64,000 nt of DNA from Quillaja saponaria (Eukaryota; Streptophyta; Magnoliopsida; Fabales; Quillajaceae), in NCBI GenBank assembly GCA_029379385.1, contig CM055605.1, forward strand, positions 13,303,001-13,367,000. Reading direction: 5' to 3'. Below, in pieces: positions 1 through 11,800 of this stretch. Every line of letters begins with the position of its first letter. The stretch's first letter is position 1. Both the position numbers and the translations under genes were made by a program. Below the pieces are notes generated by a model that had not been told where the DNA came from, searched no databases, and was given only the letters and a program-made list of their open reading frames with translations.

Positions 1-958
1 TAAGGAAGTATATATGAAATAACCCCAAGGGTTTATTGCTTCGGGAAATGAGGCTAAAGTGTGCAAGTTAGTTAAATCTGTTTATGGTCTAAAACAAACA
101 CCAAAACAATGGCACAAGAGATTTGACAATGCTATTTTAAAGTTTAGATTTAAATATATATAACATTGTGGACATGATCATTAGTATGAACATGGTTGGA
201 GTAAATGAGACTAGAAAGTATCTATCCTCTGTCTTTGAGATGAAATACTTAGGTGAAGTAGATATTATTTTAGTCATCAAAGTAAAAAGACATAGTAAGG
301 GATTTATGTTGAATCAATCCCATTACATTAAAAATTAAATAAGCTTAGTCACCTTGAGATTAAGGAGGTGAACACTATTTTTGATAGTGGATTAAACTTA
401 AAGAAAATTCTTGTAAAGCTATTGCACAACTAGAGTATGCAAGTGTTATTGGTAGCCCTATGTACTATGCATTACATTAGACCAGATATTTATTTTGCAA
501 TTTCTAAATTTAGTACATACACAAGTAGTCCAAATGTTGATCATTGGAAAGTTAATTATTAGTAGGGTACTTGGTTATCTTAAGAAAACTAGTATCTTGT
601 GATTATTTTAAGATAAATTTCCTAATGTCTTGGAGGAATACTCTAATGCGAGTTGGATCAATAGTGTGGGAGATAATAAATCCACAAATGGGTGGATTTT
701 CACTCTTGCCAGTGGGGCTGTTTCTTGGCAAGCAAGAAACAGACTTGTATTTCCCATTCTACTATAGAGTCTGAGTTTATAACTTTTATATGAGTAGAGA
801 TTCACTATATGGACACTATCAACTTCAACATGACTTTGAGTTATTTACACTAAGGAAAAGTTTAAAGTTCGTCACACATTCCTTTATGCATATAATTCTT
901 TGACTTAATTAACAAAGAGTTATTTGGTTAAAAATAGTTTTCCAAACAAGTGGGGGAT
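1..958 (+). mobile_element. Ty1/copia pol remnant (reverse transcriptase to RNase H)
   Basis: This is the 3' end of a copia polyprotein, entering from outside the window. Conceptual translation in shifting frames gives RT landmarks: KSVYGLKQTPKQWHKRF (about 75-125), EMKYLGEVDIIL (about 237-275) and TRPDIYFAISKFSTYTSS (about 478-530). RNase H-like sequence follows at about 640-900. Stop codons and frameshifts occur throughout, so no functional protein is possible. It ends in a purine-rich tract (AAGTGGGGGAT) directly before an LTR start. In the family, RT-RNase H copies the element RNA into DNA in cytoplasmic particles. The lineage within copia is not assigned. Confidence 0.9.
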
Positions 959-1510
959 TGTTGAAATCCACCCTAAATGGGATGTTTTAATTATGCCCAA
1001 AGTAGGGTAAATGAAGAGGTGCATAGCTATTTGCAAAACTAATCTCTTTGATTCATTCAACAGTTATGAATTCATTTCGGTAGCTATGAATTCATTCACC
1101 AATTACAAAAGAATTCATATACACTTAATAGGAAATAATGTCTCGAAGCATTATTATTCTCAAAATAATTATATAATTAAATCTATAGCTAAAATTTTTA
1201 TTTTATTTTATTTTTTGAATAAGTATGAGAAGTCTCTGCATTTTCTATATATATACAATCTCCTTCTCTTCTCTTCATATTAACTTTTACATAATAAAAA
1301 ATTGGCACTTTTTCTATGAATTGTTCTCATAGAAAATTTATTTTTTCCTAAGCTTGACATATATTCTAAAGATATACTGGCTGTAACCTTTAGCAAACCT
1401 TTAGAGTAGGGACAATAGAAGCCTTAGGGACAAGTACAACCCGTGTCATTTCTTGTCTAATTTTCTGAGTTCATCATATTTTGCAGCTGCCAATCTAATA
1501 ATTTGGAATT
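959..1510 (+). repeat. Copia 3' LTR (end uncertain)
   Basis: The LTR starts with TGTTGAAATCC immediately after the polypurine tract of the copia fragment. It contains a TATA-like stretch near 1247-1258, followed by a CT-rich leader typical of copia U3/R. The 3' boundary is a guess because the 5' LTR lies outside the window. A likely end is near the pyrimidine-rich TTTTGCAGCTGCC at about 1480-1510. Confidence 0.6.
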
Positions 1511-2735
1511 GATTTGCATATGTTGATGAAGGAAACAATATTCCTTTCTAATGGACATTGTTGGGAGACACTATTGATGGTAGGTACTTAGAGGTTTTGG
1601 GTATGAGCTTATACTATATTTTTTGCTTCCTTACAATGATACGATACATCTACCCAAATAGAAGTATATATACTTTCCATGCACCGCAAGATACATGCCT
1701 CCTTTGATTGTTTAACCTAGCTAAGCCTAATGAGTCTGGTACAAAAAGAACAAAAAGGAAAGTAGGGTTAATTTTTGTCGAGGATATGATCATCTTACTT
1801 CTAAGAATCAAAACGCTATAAATAAGAAGTTTTGGGACACTTAATACCACATACAAAAATTGAAGGCAAGTGAAAGACTTATAGTCTTGTGCTACTTTCG
1901 TCTATTGTTGTTTGTGTCTATAGGACTCTATTTTGGAGAAGCTATCTCTGCTAATAGTATATATATGGGAGTTTAATTAGTTATTTTATGCATCATAAAT
2001 TCTTACATGAGTTGTATAAATTTTTTAACTTTAATAGTTGATATGAAATTTCTTCTACGTTTTATAGTGAAAATTCAAGCAAAGCCATAACAATAATTAG
2101 TCAAGTTCCCAATCTTTACAGAATAGTTATATTTTATTTATTTACTTACTTAATAATTACTATTATAAGCTTATTTTTTGAGTTTGCTATTTTATTTTTA
2201 TGAACAAAAAATAAAAAAAATTATTAGCAAATTTTTTGTTCTTGTGTGTATAAATACTGTATATATATATATAATTTTTTTTTTCAACCCTAACATCCTA
2301 TCTCACCATCCAACAAGCCAAAAATCATATAAACAATAAAATAGCTTATCCTTTCCTTGCACCATAAGTAAGCAAAAAGCCTAAAACACAAAAATATATG
2401 AGCTAAAAAAATATGGACATATGTATTGGGTACACATATCATACCTTCATAGTTTTGAATTGGCAGATTGTTTTATTTATTATTTATTCTTTTGTAAATC
2501 TACTAATAAAAAAGAGATTTGATCAAAATCCTAATTCTTTAATAGTTTCCTTCTTAAACTAACCATTATTATTTTAAAGAAAGATTTCAATTATTTTTTA
2601 ACTCTTTCCCACCAAAATTAACAGTTTTACCATATATTATTTGGTAAATATCACATTTATGCTTTTTTTTTGTCATTATGAATTTTGGTTTATAAATACG
2701 TAATAGCTATGTACCTTTTCTCACTTCATATTCTC
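1511..2735. other. AT-rich stretch without a recognisable gene
   Basis: No coding frame with family similarity was seen on either strand. The sequence is strongly AT-rich with several poly-A/T and TA runs (for example 2256-2285). It lies between a copia LTR and the lipoxygenase pseudogene, so its right part is probably the old 5' flank of that gene. Confidence 0.6.
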
Positions 2736-2790
2736 ATATATATATATATAGTACTATATTTGCTTTATCTTCAAAAAGAATTTTAAGAAA
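2736..2790 (+). promoter_or_regulatory. Relict TATA region of the lipoxygenase pseudogene
   Basis: A TA tract at 2736-2750 ends about 40 bp before the pseudogene ATG at 2791, with an A-rich leader between. Position and composition fit a plant TATA box. Since the gene is broken, it is at most a relic. TA runs are frequent here, so the call is tentative. Confidence 0.35.
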
Positions 2791-4721
2791 ATGTTTCAAA
2801 ACAGTATTGTGGATGTCTCGCCGATGGTATCAACAATGGGATCAGTAAGAAAATGATTATGGGGACAATGATTTTGATGAAGAGGAAAGTATTGGATTTG
2901 CACTAATTTGAATGCTTTAGTTCTTGATCATCTTCATAAGTTGATTGGCAAAAAGAATTCTATTCAGTTAATTAGTGTTGTTAATGTTGATCTTGGTAAT
3001 TAGTCCATCTGATCTCTTTTTCTACATCTTATTATGGTAGTTTACATTGTTCTAATTTAGTTATAGTATGAGTTTTAACAGTCTCTTCTGGATGCATCTT
3101 GAAATTTATTGTTATAATTAAAAGAGATAAAGAAAGAAACTCATGTAGATAAATTTAGTTATAGTGTATGCTAAGAGATAAAGATTTGGTCACTGAAAGT
3201 TGTTAGATTTTCTTGCATATGTACTTAAAGTTATATTTCCATTTCTTCGACTTGAATTGGAAGCTTTATATGATAGAACCCTAAATGACTTTGACAACTT
3301 TCAAGATATGCTAAAGCTCTATGAACGTAGGAGTAAGCTGCCTATAACCATACTTGACAATATCAGGGAACACATCCCTATAGAGATGCTGAAAGAGATT
3401 TTTTGAACTGATGATGAACAACTCTTCAAATTTCCAATTATTGTCAAGTATGCTTGTAGGTAGTTTAATCCCACCGTTGTAGAGCTTTAGCATCTTCAGA
3501 GAGATACTGAAAAAGATTTTTCGAACTGATGCTGAACAACTCTTTAAATTCCCAATACCTCAAGTGATTGAAGGTATATTTATTTAAAGGAGCGTGTATC
3601 TTAAATGAACTATTGATATCCTCTTTATTTGGTCCTAGGTTGCATACTCATGTGGTCATTGAGCCATTTGTGATAGTCACAAATACAGCTCAATGTGCTT
3701 CACCTGATTTACAAGTTATTGCATCCTCACTTTCGTGATACCATGAATATAAATGCTATTGCCAGACAGACCTTAATAAATGCATAAGGCTTTTTAGATT
3801 AACAGTTTTACCATCAAGGTATGCTATGGAGTTTTCATCTAGAGTTTACAAGGACTGGGTTTTTCTTAAGGAAGCAGTACCTGTAGATCTTATCAAGAGG
3901 TTTAAATCTTATGAACTAGATTATGCATTATGAACAATTTTTGGTTTGTGAGTTAATTAGTTTTGAAATGCTTGATTTTTCGAAAAAAGGAAAAGCTTGA
4001 TAAGAACAATTAAGCAAAAAGGTTACAGGAGTGGTTAGTCATAACATAACATGGTTACATGATATATGATACAAGGTTGAGCAAAACTTAAGGTTAAATT
4101 TTTGGCAAAGGGTTGATTGAAAACAAACAAATAGAATGAAGAGTAATTTCGATGTTAACACCATTCGAACTTCTAGTGACATTTAGAGGACTAGCGGTTA
4201 ACGATCTAACTTCCTCACATGGTCTCCGCTTACTATTAGAATTGACTACCCTTATACTATTAATGAACTTGAGATATGGTATACCATTAAACATAGGTCC
4301 AAGACTATTGCTCCTTTTACTATGGCAATGATGGCATGGTCAGGAAAGACTCTGAGCTCCAATCCTAGTGGAAGGAACTCAAAGAGGAACGTCACGGTGA
4401 CAAGAAAGATGAATCATGGTGGCCTAAGATGCAGATTCGTGAGGAGTTGATTAGATCCTACATCATATGGATTGCTTTAGCCCTCCATACAGCAGTTTAT
4501 TTTGGACAGTACCCTCATGGAGGCTACCTTCCAAATCGTTAAACTATAAGCTGGTAATTCATGCCTAAAGAAGGAACCCTAGAATATGATGAGCTTATGG
4601 CAAATCCTGATAAGGCTTTCGGAAAACAATTACTGCTCAGCTGCAAACTAATATCAGCATTTCTCTTATAGAAGTTTTTTCTATGCTTTTTTCTGATAAG
4701 GTATATCTTAGGTAGAAAGAC
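2791..4721 (+). pseudogene. 9-lipoxygenase (LOX1/LOX5-type) pseudogene, 5' and middle part
   Basis: Lipoxygenases add O2 to linoleic/linolenic acid; cytosolic 9-LOX begins oxylipin synthesis. Three exon groups are readable. At 2791-3000 the ATG (MFQN) is followed by GTMILMKRKVLDL and, after a frameshift, LNALVLDHLHKLIGKK, matching the first exon of LOX1-type proteins (VLMKKNVLDF...LHEFLG). At 3200-3575 there are DFLAYVLK, LYDRTLNDFDNFQDMLKLYE, IPIEMLKEIF and FKFPIPQVI, known from the mid-domain. At 3655-4721 there are LHTHVVIEPFVI (iron-ligand helix, start missing), [61 protein letters not shown] and ITAQLQT. Several exons are missing, including most of the catalytic core, and stops and frameshifts are frequent. 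A copia insertion follows at 4722; the C-terminus resumes at 7753. Confidence 0.93.
3304..3557. repeat. Inverted plus direct duplication of one LOX exon segment
   Basis: 3304-3361 (encoding MLKLYERRSKLPITILDN) reappears as its reverse complement at 3440-3495, where the minus strand reads MLKLYNGGIKLPTSILDN. The 78 bp between the arms, followed by an inverted arm, could fold into a long imperfect hairpin. The segment right after the first arm (3382-3440, EIF/LNFTDDEQLFKFP region) is also repeated in direct orientation at 3500-3557 (IFRTDAEQLFKFPIP). The inverted copy keeps residues (GGIKLP) closer to the family than the forward copy, so the arms have diverged independently. Confidence 0.85.
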
Positions 4722-5091
4722 TGTTACGCTTGTGTCTTAAATTGTAAAGAAAGAAAAAAAAAAAAATTTGCTACTATTAGGCTTATGGTCTATAAGTCCA
4801 TTAGGGTTAGGCTTTTTGGTATGTTAGAAAGAGTGTAACCATAAATTAGAGTGTGCTATTTATTGTGAGGTTTTTTGTGAGAAATGTTATTGGTTGTAAT
4901 TAGGATTTAGGATTTTGAAAGAAAGAGTTGTAAGAGAGAAAGATTATTGTAATCTCCTTTGATTGATAGTTGAATTTTTTTATCCCTTTGCCCATGGTTC
5001 TTCTCTCAACTGGAGGGTTTTCTACGTTAAATATTATGTTATTTTTGTGGTTGCCTGCAACTTTATTAAATAGTGGGGCTTTACTGCCACA
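4722..5091 (+). repeat. 5' LTR of the nested copia element
   Basis: Begins TGTTACGCTTGTG and ends TACTGCCACA. It aligns along its length with 7342-7752, sharing GGCTTATGGTCTATAAGTCC, ATTGTAATCTCCTTTGATTG and the end TTACTGCCACA/TTACCCCTACA. It is about 40 bp shorter than the 3' LTR because of small indels. Confidence 0.9.
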
Positions 5092-5155
5092 ATTGGTATA
5101 TGAGCGAAGGTTGATTTCTGGTCAGTAATTTGTGATGGCATAATTTGCAAGCACA

Positions 5156-7078
5156 AAATTTAAGGTGGAGTTGTTTGATAGGAAGAACAATTTAATCTTT
5201 GGCAAAGTATTGTGAAAGATGTCCTTATGCAACAAAAATTGCATAAGTTCTTGCAAGGTAAGAAGCTAGAGAAGATGAGTGATGATGATTGGGAAGAATT
5301 GTAGATAAAGGCTATGAGTACAATTCGTCTGGCTCTAAGAGGTAAAGTATAGTGTTTTGAATAAAAATTCTCTGGTAGAATTATGGAAGAAGCTAGAAAA
5401 AATTTATATGTCAAAATCTCTCGCAAATCGACTATAATTGAAGAAATAATTGTATCAGTTGAAGATAGAGGAAGGTACAGATATCCGAGATCATCTGAAT
5501 ACTTTCAATAAGCTTACTACTCAGTTGTTGAGTGTCAAAGTTAAATAGAAGAAGACAAAGCTTTGTTGTTGTTATCATCTCTCCCATCATCATATGAAAA
5601 TTTGGTAACTACATTGTTGGTAGGGAATGAGACGTTGAAGGTGTAGGATGTTATTTCAATTTTGCAAGAGAGTGAAAAATTCAAGAAACCTAGTAGTAGT
5701 AATTCTGAAGGTGCAGTTTTTATAGCGAGTTCTAATCATGGTAGGAGCAAGATTTAAAAATTCATGTCGAAACGTACGAAACGTTTCCATTTCCACACTA
5801 TCCAAAATGAAACTCGCTTATAGAAACGCACTACCATTTCCACACGAAATATGGGCATTTCCATATGAAATAGGGCTTTTTCACACAAAATGAGGTTGTT
5901 TCCTTAGTTTTTATATGAAATGGGTAGACATAAACATGGTATTTTTAGAATTTGACTCTAGTTTTCTTCATAATTTAAGATTTCAAAATTTTTTTTTTTT
6001 TGGTTTTTAATCTTATTTGATGTATATTCAGATGGTATAATTTAGAGAGGATAATTCTTTTTAGGATTTCACCTATGTTAGGTTTCTAGATCTTCTTCTT
6101 TTTTTTTAATACAAATATTTTATATTAATTTAGTTTAACTTAGTAATGGATAATACTAAAATTTCATAACACATATATGTTGGTTCAAATTAAAAAAAAA
6201 TCATTAAATATGTGTTAAACACCTATTAGCTACTTCACTATTTGTTACATGTGATTGTAATTTGAAATTTTTCTGCAATGTATATGTCTATGTTTAGAAT
6301 TTTACTTTGTTATGTATTTAATAGTATTTTATGCACTAAACTAATAATGTTGGATACCTACAATTTTTATGATATGTGTTTTATTATATATTTTCATACG
6401 TTTCCACAAAAATTAGCGTTTCTATGCCATTTCCATACTATTTCTCGAATCGTTTCCGTTTCTAGACTTATCGAAACAGTACCTCAAAATAAATTTTAGT
6501 TCCTTGGGTAGAAGTGCATCACGTGGAATGAAATATGATAGAGAAAAATCTAGATCGAGAATGGATCACAGAGATAAGGAGTGTTACTATTGTCATAAGA
6601 GATGGCACATCAAATTTATTGAAAGAAGATGAAGAATGATATAGAAGAATTTAAGAAGAAAACTGAGAAGTCTGAGGGTACAATCTCATTTAGTGAGGAG
6701 GAGGATTTAATTGATGGTGATACTCTTATAGTTAGAGAATGTAAGAATTCTTCAAATGATTCTTGGGTTTTAGACTTTGTATGCTCTTCTCATATTTGTT
6801 TGAATAGAAGTTGGTTTGATACTTATAGACAATATGGAGGAACTGTTGCATTGGCCAATAATGATGAGTTAGAAGTTGTTAGTATTGGCAATGTAAAAGT
6901 TAAGATGTATGATAGTAGTATCAAGACTTTGCGTGATATAAGATACATTCCCAAGCTTAGAAGAAATTTAATTTATTTAGGTATGTTGGATTCTTTTGGT
7001 TATGGGTACTCTGCAAAAGGTGGAGTTATGAAAGTTAGTAGAGGTTTTTTGGTGGTGATTAAAAAGAGAGAAAAATGA
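5156..7078 (+). pseudogene. Copia gag-protease pseudogene
   Basis: The Gag capsid-like part starts at about 5156 (ELFDRKNNFNLWQSIVKDVL, MQQKLHKFLQGKK) and runs, with stops at codons such as EEL*, through RLYQLKIEEGTDIRDHLN near 5450-5510. A degenerate CCHC knuckle (ECYYCHKRWHIKF) lies near 6578-6615. An open stretch at 6629-7078 carries the pre-integrase/protease region: SWVLDFVCSSHICLNRSWF corresponds to the family's SWVLDSACSYHIC, and RYIPKLRRNLIYLGMLD to RHVPDLRKNLISLG. The catalytic D-S/T-A/G is changed to DFVC. An insertion at 5755-6497 splits gag from the knuckle. Confidence 0.85.
5755..6497. mobile_element. Possible small DNA-transposon or MITE insertion inside copia gag
   Basis: Gag similarity stops after ...NHGRSK at about 5752 and resumes at LGRSASRGMKYDREKSRSR at about 6500. 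Between them are about 740 bp of AT-rich, non-coding sequence. Both ends are rich in TTTCCA/CGTTTCC motifs (for example 5779-5860 and 6397-6480). The outermost bases are weakly inverted (TTAAAAATTCATG versus, in reverse complement, TAAAATTTATTTTG). No convincing target-site duplication was found. It may be a hAT-like MITE, but the assignment is open. Confidence 0.45.
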
Positions 7079-7341
7079 TAGAAATTTGTACAAATTGAAT
7101 GGAAGTACAATGAGAAGAAATAATCATAGTAGAGTTTGGAAATAAGTTACAAGCAAGGAGTGTGGAAGTTTAGCTAAGAAAGGAATTTCTTTTGTTGAAA
7201 AGTTAATTGAAATTTTTCCTGCTAACAAGTGCAAGTGTAACTTGGACTTCGTTGGAGTTGCAACTAGTAATTTGTGATGGTGAAGGCAATAATAGAAATT
7301 AAAAGTTTCATGTTTGATGCAATTTAAACCAAGGTGGAAAT

Positions 7342-7752
7342 TGTTGGGTTTGTGTCTTAAATTGTAAATAAAAAGGAAATATCAATTTTTGATGATATTG
7401 GGCTTATGGTCCATAAGTCCGTTAGGGTTAGGTTTTTGGTAGGTTGGTATTACTAACATATAATAAATAGTAGTAGAAGAGACAGAGAAAGAGTGTAGCC
7501 ACAAAGTAGAGTATGTGCTATTTATTATGAAGTTTTTGTGAGAAGGGTTATTGGTTATAAATGAGATTTGGGATTGAGAGTGAAAGAGAAAGAGAAAGAG
7601 ATTATTGCAATCTCCTTTGATTGATAGTGGAATTTGTTTGTTGCCTTTGCCCTTGGTTTTTCTCTTAATTTGAAGGTTTTTCACCTTAAATATTGTGTGT
7701 TATTTCTATAGTTACCTGCAATTTTATTGAATAGTAGGACTTTACCCCTACA
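7342..7752 (+). repeat. 3' LTR of the nested copia element
   Basis: Starts TGTTGGGTTTGTG after the polypurine AACCAAGGTGGAAAT and ends TTACCCCTACA. It is the partner of 4722-5091. It has a (GAGAAA)n-like purine tract near 7585-7600 and a longer U3 than the 5' copy. Confidence 0.9.
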
Positions 7753-7959
7753 GAGACACTCTTAATTTGACATCTAACACAATCCCTTTGGAAGCCTTTG
7801 AGAGGTTTAGAAGAAGCTAGCAGAAATTGAGGAAAGAATCATAAGAATGAACAATAATAAGGTACTAAAAAATCGAGTTAGGACAATGAAGATGCTATAC
7901 ACTCTGCTCTATCCTACAAGTAAAGGTGGATTTGTAGTCCCAATAGTGTCTCAAATTGA
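7753..7959 (+). pseudogene. 9-lipoxygenase pseudogene, C-terminal exon part
   Basis: Continuation of the LOX pseudogene beyond the copia insertion. Across frameshifts it reads RDTLNLTSNTIPLEAFERF, LAEIEERIIRMNNNKVLKNR and MLYTLLYPTSKGG, then PNSVSN and a stop at 7957-7959. Plant LOX proteins end in a conserved ...GIPNSISI, whose C-terminal Ile carboxylate binds the catalytic iron. Here that residue position reads Asn. The reading frame is broken at least twice. Confidence 0.9.
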
Positions 7960-8816
7960 ACTGCTTCATCAGTGTCTACATTCTCCTCCCATTAATCCTC
8001 TTAATCAACTAAAGACATGGTAGAGTAGGAGTTCTTTGGATGTTTTGTCACCTATATGTGTAGCCAACATGACATGTTATTTATAAATGTAGTTACTTTC
8101 TTTTTTGCATTTTATTTTAATGTGTTGTTTATGAATTTTTTAATGTTGGTTTAATCTTTATTAGATCATTTTATTCATAAAATCTATGTTGGCTTTGACA
8201 GTTATGACAATATAATTGTTTTATAATTGACCGGATGCATAAGTATGTAATCTATCTAATTAAGAGGAAGAAATTTGAATTTTGACTCATCTATATACAT
8301 ATAAAATGATTATCAAATGTATTACGAAAGAAGGAGGAGGAGAAGGGATTCATGCATATATTTGTTCCTTCTATGCATCCAATCTAATTGAGGTAGATTT
8401 GTTAGACATCTAGTACATAGGTATCTTGTTCCTAACTTGAGCTAAACAAATATAAATAACAATCCATTTGTTGGATAAATTAGTAAGCACATGTAGCTTT
8501 TTATACATGTATCGCATGTATTGTTTAGAGTTGTACATTAGTATAATTAATTGTAGCATAAATGAGTTAGAGGAATTCCATGTGCTTGCTTGCATTGCAT
8601 AAGGGGCTTATATCTCAATTCAACATACATTGTGCACATTAAGCAGCCACTTAAGTAGCTGGGTGTCAAATGGAGACTTAACCATAAATGCAGTCGTGTA
8701 TTGTTGCATGTTGCAGCTTAAGGAAGGAAAAGCTAAATGTTAACTTCATTTACTGCTTTTCTCCTTCCTTTTTAGAGAAAGAAGGTTTGTGAGAGTTTTA
8801 AAGAGAGAGAGATCTA
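7960..8816. other. No gene seen; 3' flank of LOX pseudogene
   Basis: Follows the LOX stop codon directly, so the first few hundred bases are probably the old 3'UTR and flank. I see only short chance frames here. A CT/GA-rich portion at 8757-8812 precedes the LTR remnant. Confidence 0.55.
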
Positions 8817-11800
8817 CATAGGCTGTGGAAAATTGAGGCTGCAACATTGAAAAACCTACACGGACCCGTCTAGAGTCGCAACGCTAGAATTCTGGCCCCA
8901 CGACGCCAAACCTCTAGGCCAAAATGCCCAAAATAGCACCATTTTGTTCTACAACACCGGACTTCTGTAGCTATGTGTCACACCCCTCACTGAGGCATGA
9001 CTGGCTGGAGGATTGGGTAACCAATCCACCATAACCCTGACTTCGAAACAAACCTAACTCATTACCTAACTAAAGAATAAAACTAGTTTTTCTAAAACCG
9101 AAGTTCACTGTAAAAGTTTACTTCCTATAATAATTAACAAGTTATTGAAAAATTTAGCAGATATTTCCTGCAATACGAAACATGCCTCAAAATACAAATA
9201 CATAGTCTCATGATTTTACACAAAAATAACATAAAAATAACAAGGAGCTTCGCTCCAACAACATAATAACCAAGATAAATAACTAGACATTTACATCCTT
9301 CGAAATTAGACACCCCTACAGTTCTAGTGTGACTGCAAATTTTCATCCTTTAACTTCAAGTCTGAGATCCTTATATTATCTTGTTGTACTTAATCAGCAA
9401 GTCACAAACTCGGCGACGCCAGGTAACGAACTCCTGTTACTAAAAAAAAAAATTACCATAGATAAGGGGTGAGTCCTATAGACTCTGTGAGTGGAAAATC
9501 GTACCCAAATAGTACTAGCATCACTCAGCATAAACGTATAATATTCATATTAGCATGATTTATATAACATTTCACATTACACGTACATGTTGTAGGTTTC
9601 ACAGTTCATATAACACACAGGATCACAATTTAAGTCAATGCAACAATATCCCGCAAAGCAATCAAAGGGCCAACGAGTGACCTAGCCCCGTACAACATTA
9701 TCAGCCCATACCGGGCATTTACGCGCCCCCACAACAAATTGATCTCCGTACACAATCAATCCCACCGGGGCTGGGCATTCAATTTAAAAAGAAAACACTT
9801 ATCAGAATCAGAATTTTCTTATGATTTTAAACCAAAACATCCTAGGTGCACCTGGATTTTTATTTTCGAAGATAAAATTCTCTTTTCATAAAAATCTCAC
9901 TTTGTTGGCCCTTATTAAACACAACCAATGTCAAACACAGCAACCAATATCAAAAAAATATCATTCTAACAAATTACTGAAATGCTCTACTAGCTTACTT
10001 TCCATATATCAGGTATATTCAAATAAACATATAATTACATATACTAATATAGCCCCTAAAGGCAGCAATTAACCACTTACCCGTAATCGATTCCATTTGT
10101 CATTTACACTTGTGTCCACGCATCTCATCAGGTCCACGTTAGAATCCGGAACTGAAATTCATAATCCCAGATAATACTTAGTTCATAAACTTTATTGTTA
10201 TACTCTTTTAATTACTAAACTTATATCTCAACTTATATAGGTTTCTTTATGTAAATTTTCCTTTAGGCTATTACATGTCAATTAATATGAATTGGACTTT
10301 AGGTAATACGGTTAATAATGAAGAAACATTTTAAGTGTCTTGACAAAACATAGAGTAGGAGGAACCATTAGAAAAGATGGAAACCACTTAGTAAATTAGA
10401 AATGTTGAAACTGCCTAAACTTGGGGTTTGGACCAGTGTCCACTTTAACGGTCATATCTTTCTCTAGAAAATTCCGAATCTAGTTTCGTAAATTTTATAA
10501 AATACTAGACACATGTAAATTTATAATGGTATATCATTTATGATTTTTAGATTTATATATCAATACAGTTTATTGTTTGAAATTGTATCAAATTCTGCAA
10601 TACGCAAGATTTTTTTACAGCTTAACCATACCTTAGTTAATTGAACATAACTTTCCCTAGAAAAAATGAAATCCAATTTCGTTTATTGGGTTTATTAATA
10701 AACAAGTATATATATATTTATTATTTATAAAAAAAATTTAAAATCAATATTGAACCCACTCAATTTCTTACATGAACCAAAAACAGGGCACTAAAAATCT
10801 TGCATGATCTAGTCGGAGTCTAATAGCTCTAGCTAACAACATACTTAGAACCAAGCTACGAAATTTTTTAGACATCATCTTAAGATCCTAAGCTACATTT
10901 TCTCTTTTGAATTCTGAATTTAATTCAGCCCCAAAGACACCCAAAATACCAGATTTTTATAACCCACGAAATCTGGCCCTGCATCTGTTTAATAACCTCT
11001 TCAATTCTCATTCCCTTACAACTAGTTTCATTTAGGCATTTTAACAAACACCTTAGGAACATAATTAATTTCAACTCATGTATATGTATGTCTATATATA
11101 CATTTACCATGATAATCAATACAAATCCCCCACTTTTAACATTACACATATTTTAAACATTAACTCTAAAATTGATTTAGCTATTTAAAAGATTGAATTA
11201 TGAAAATTCAACACTAATTCACTCTAAAACCTCCATGCTAATCACTTTCAAGCTTTCATTCTTACACCTTTATTCATAACTAATTCAAACCCTCATCTAA
11301 TTCAACAAGCAAGGAGAAAAAAAATTGAATTGCATGAAGGCAAGAGAATTACCAACGCACAGCTGGCCTAGAAGATTGAGGTTGTCGTTGGTGGAGTTGT
11401 GGCTACCATCAATGGAGTTCTTGCGGCCAACAGTTGGAGCTGCTACCACCCTCAAGGATGGCTGCCAACACAAACAAGAAGCATCCCACGGTTGGAGAAG
11501 GAAACTAAGGTGGCTGATGTTATAAGGAAAAGAGCTAAAGAGCTCAATTTGTACAAAATAGAGCTGATGTCCCCAAAACAGGGGAAGCTGCTAAGAAGGT
11601 GATGTGCTGCTAATTAAAGGCATGAATTCCGTTAATCCACCATGGATCCTTCTTGGATTATTGCTGGACTAAAGACAGCTTCTCCACCTTCCTTCCTAAT
11701 CGCCACTAGAGTAGCTAAAACAGGGAAAACTAGACAGCCCACAACATAGCCCACAACACAGCTCTAAGTGTAACTGAAAAGCCTTCATATGGCAAGGATA

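Larger units (their letters stand above)
4722..7752 (+). mobile_element. Non-autonomous Ty1/copia element inserted in the LOX pseudogene
   Basis: Two similar LTRs (4722-5091 and 7342-7752) flank a remnant of gag and protease. A PBS-like ATTGGTATATGAGC follows the 5' LTR, resembling the TGGTATCAGAGC used with initiator tRNA-Met. A polypurine AAGGTGGAAAT precedes the 3' LTR. Integrase, RT and RNase H are absent, although the last internal sequence (about 7200-7260) resembles the end of a copia pol. Flanking five-base sequences are AAGAC and GAGAC, a target-site duplication with one change. LOX coding sequence stops at the left edge and continues at the right edge. Confidence 0.9.

Noticed and set aside
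4094..4294. Minus-strand open frame of 66 codons
   Set aside because: Lies opposite LOX pseudogene exon sequence; its peptide has no similarity and the plus strand explains the region.
6278..6499. Plus-strand frame of 73 codons
   Set aside because: Sits in the AT-rich insertion inside copia gag; low-complexity and without a recognisable family.
11325..11602. Two overlapping plus frames (66-67 codons)
   Set aside because: Inside the long solo LTR; no similarity, and such frames are expected by chance in the less AT-rich part.
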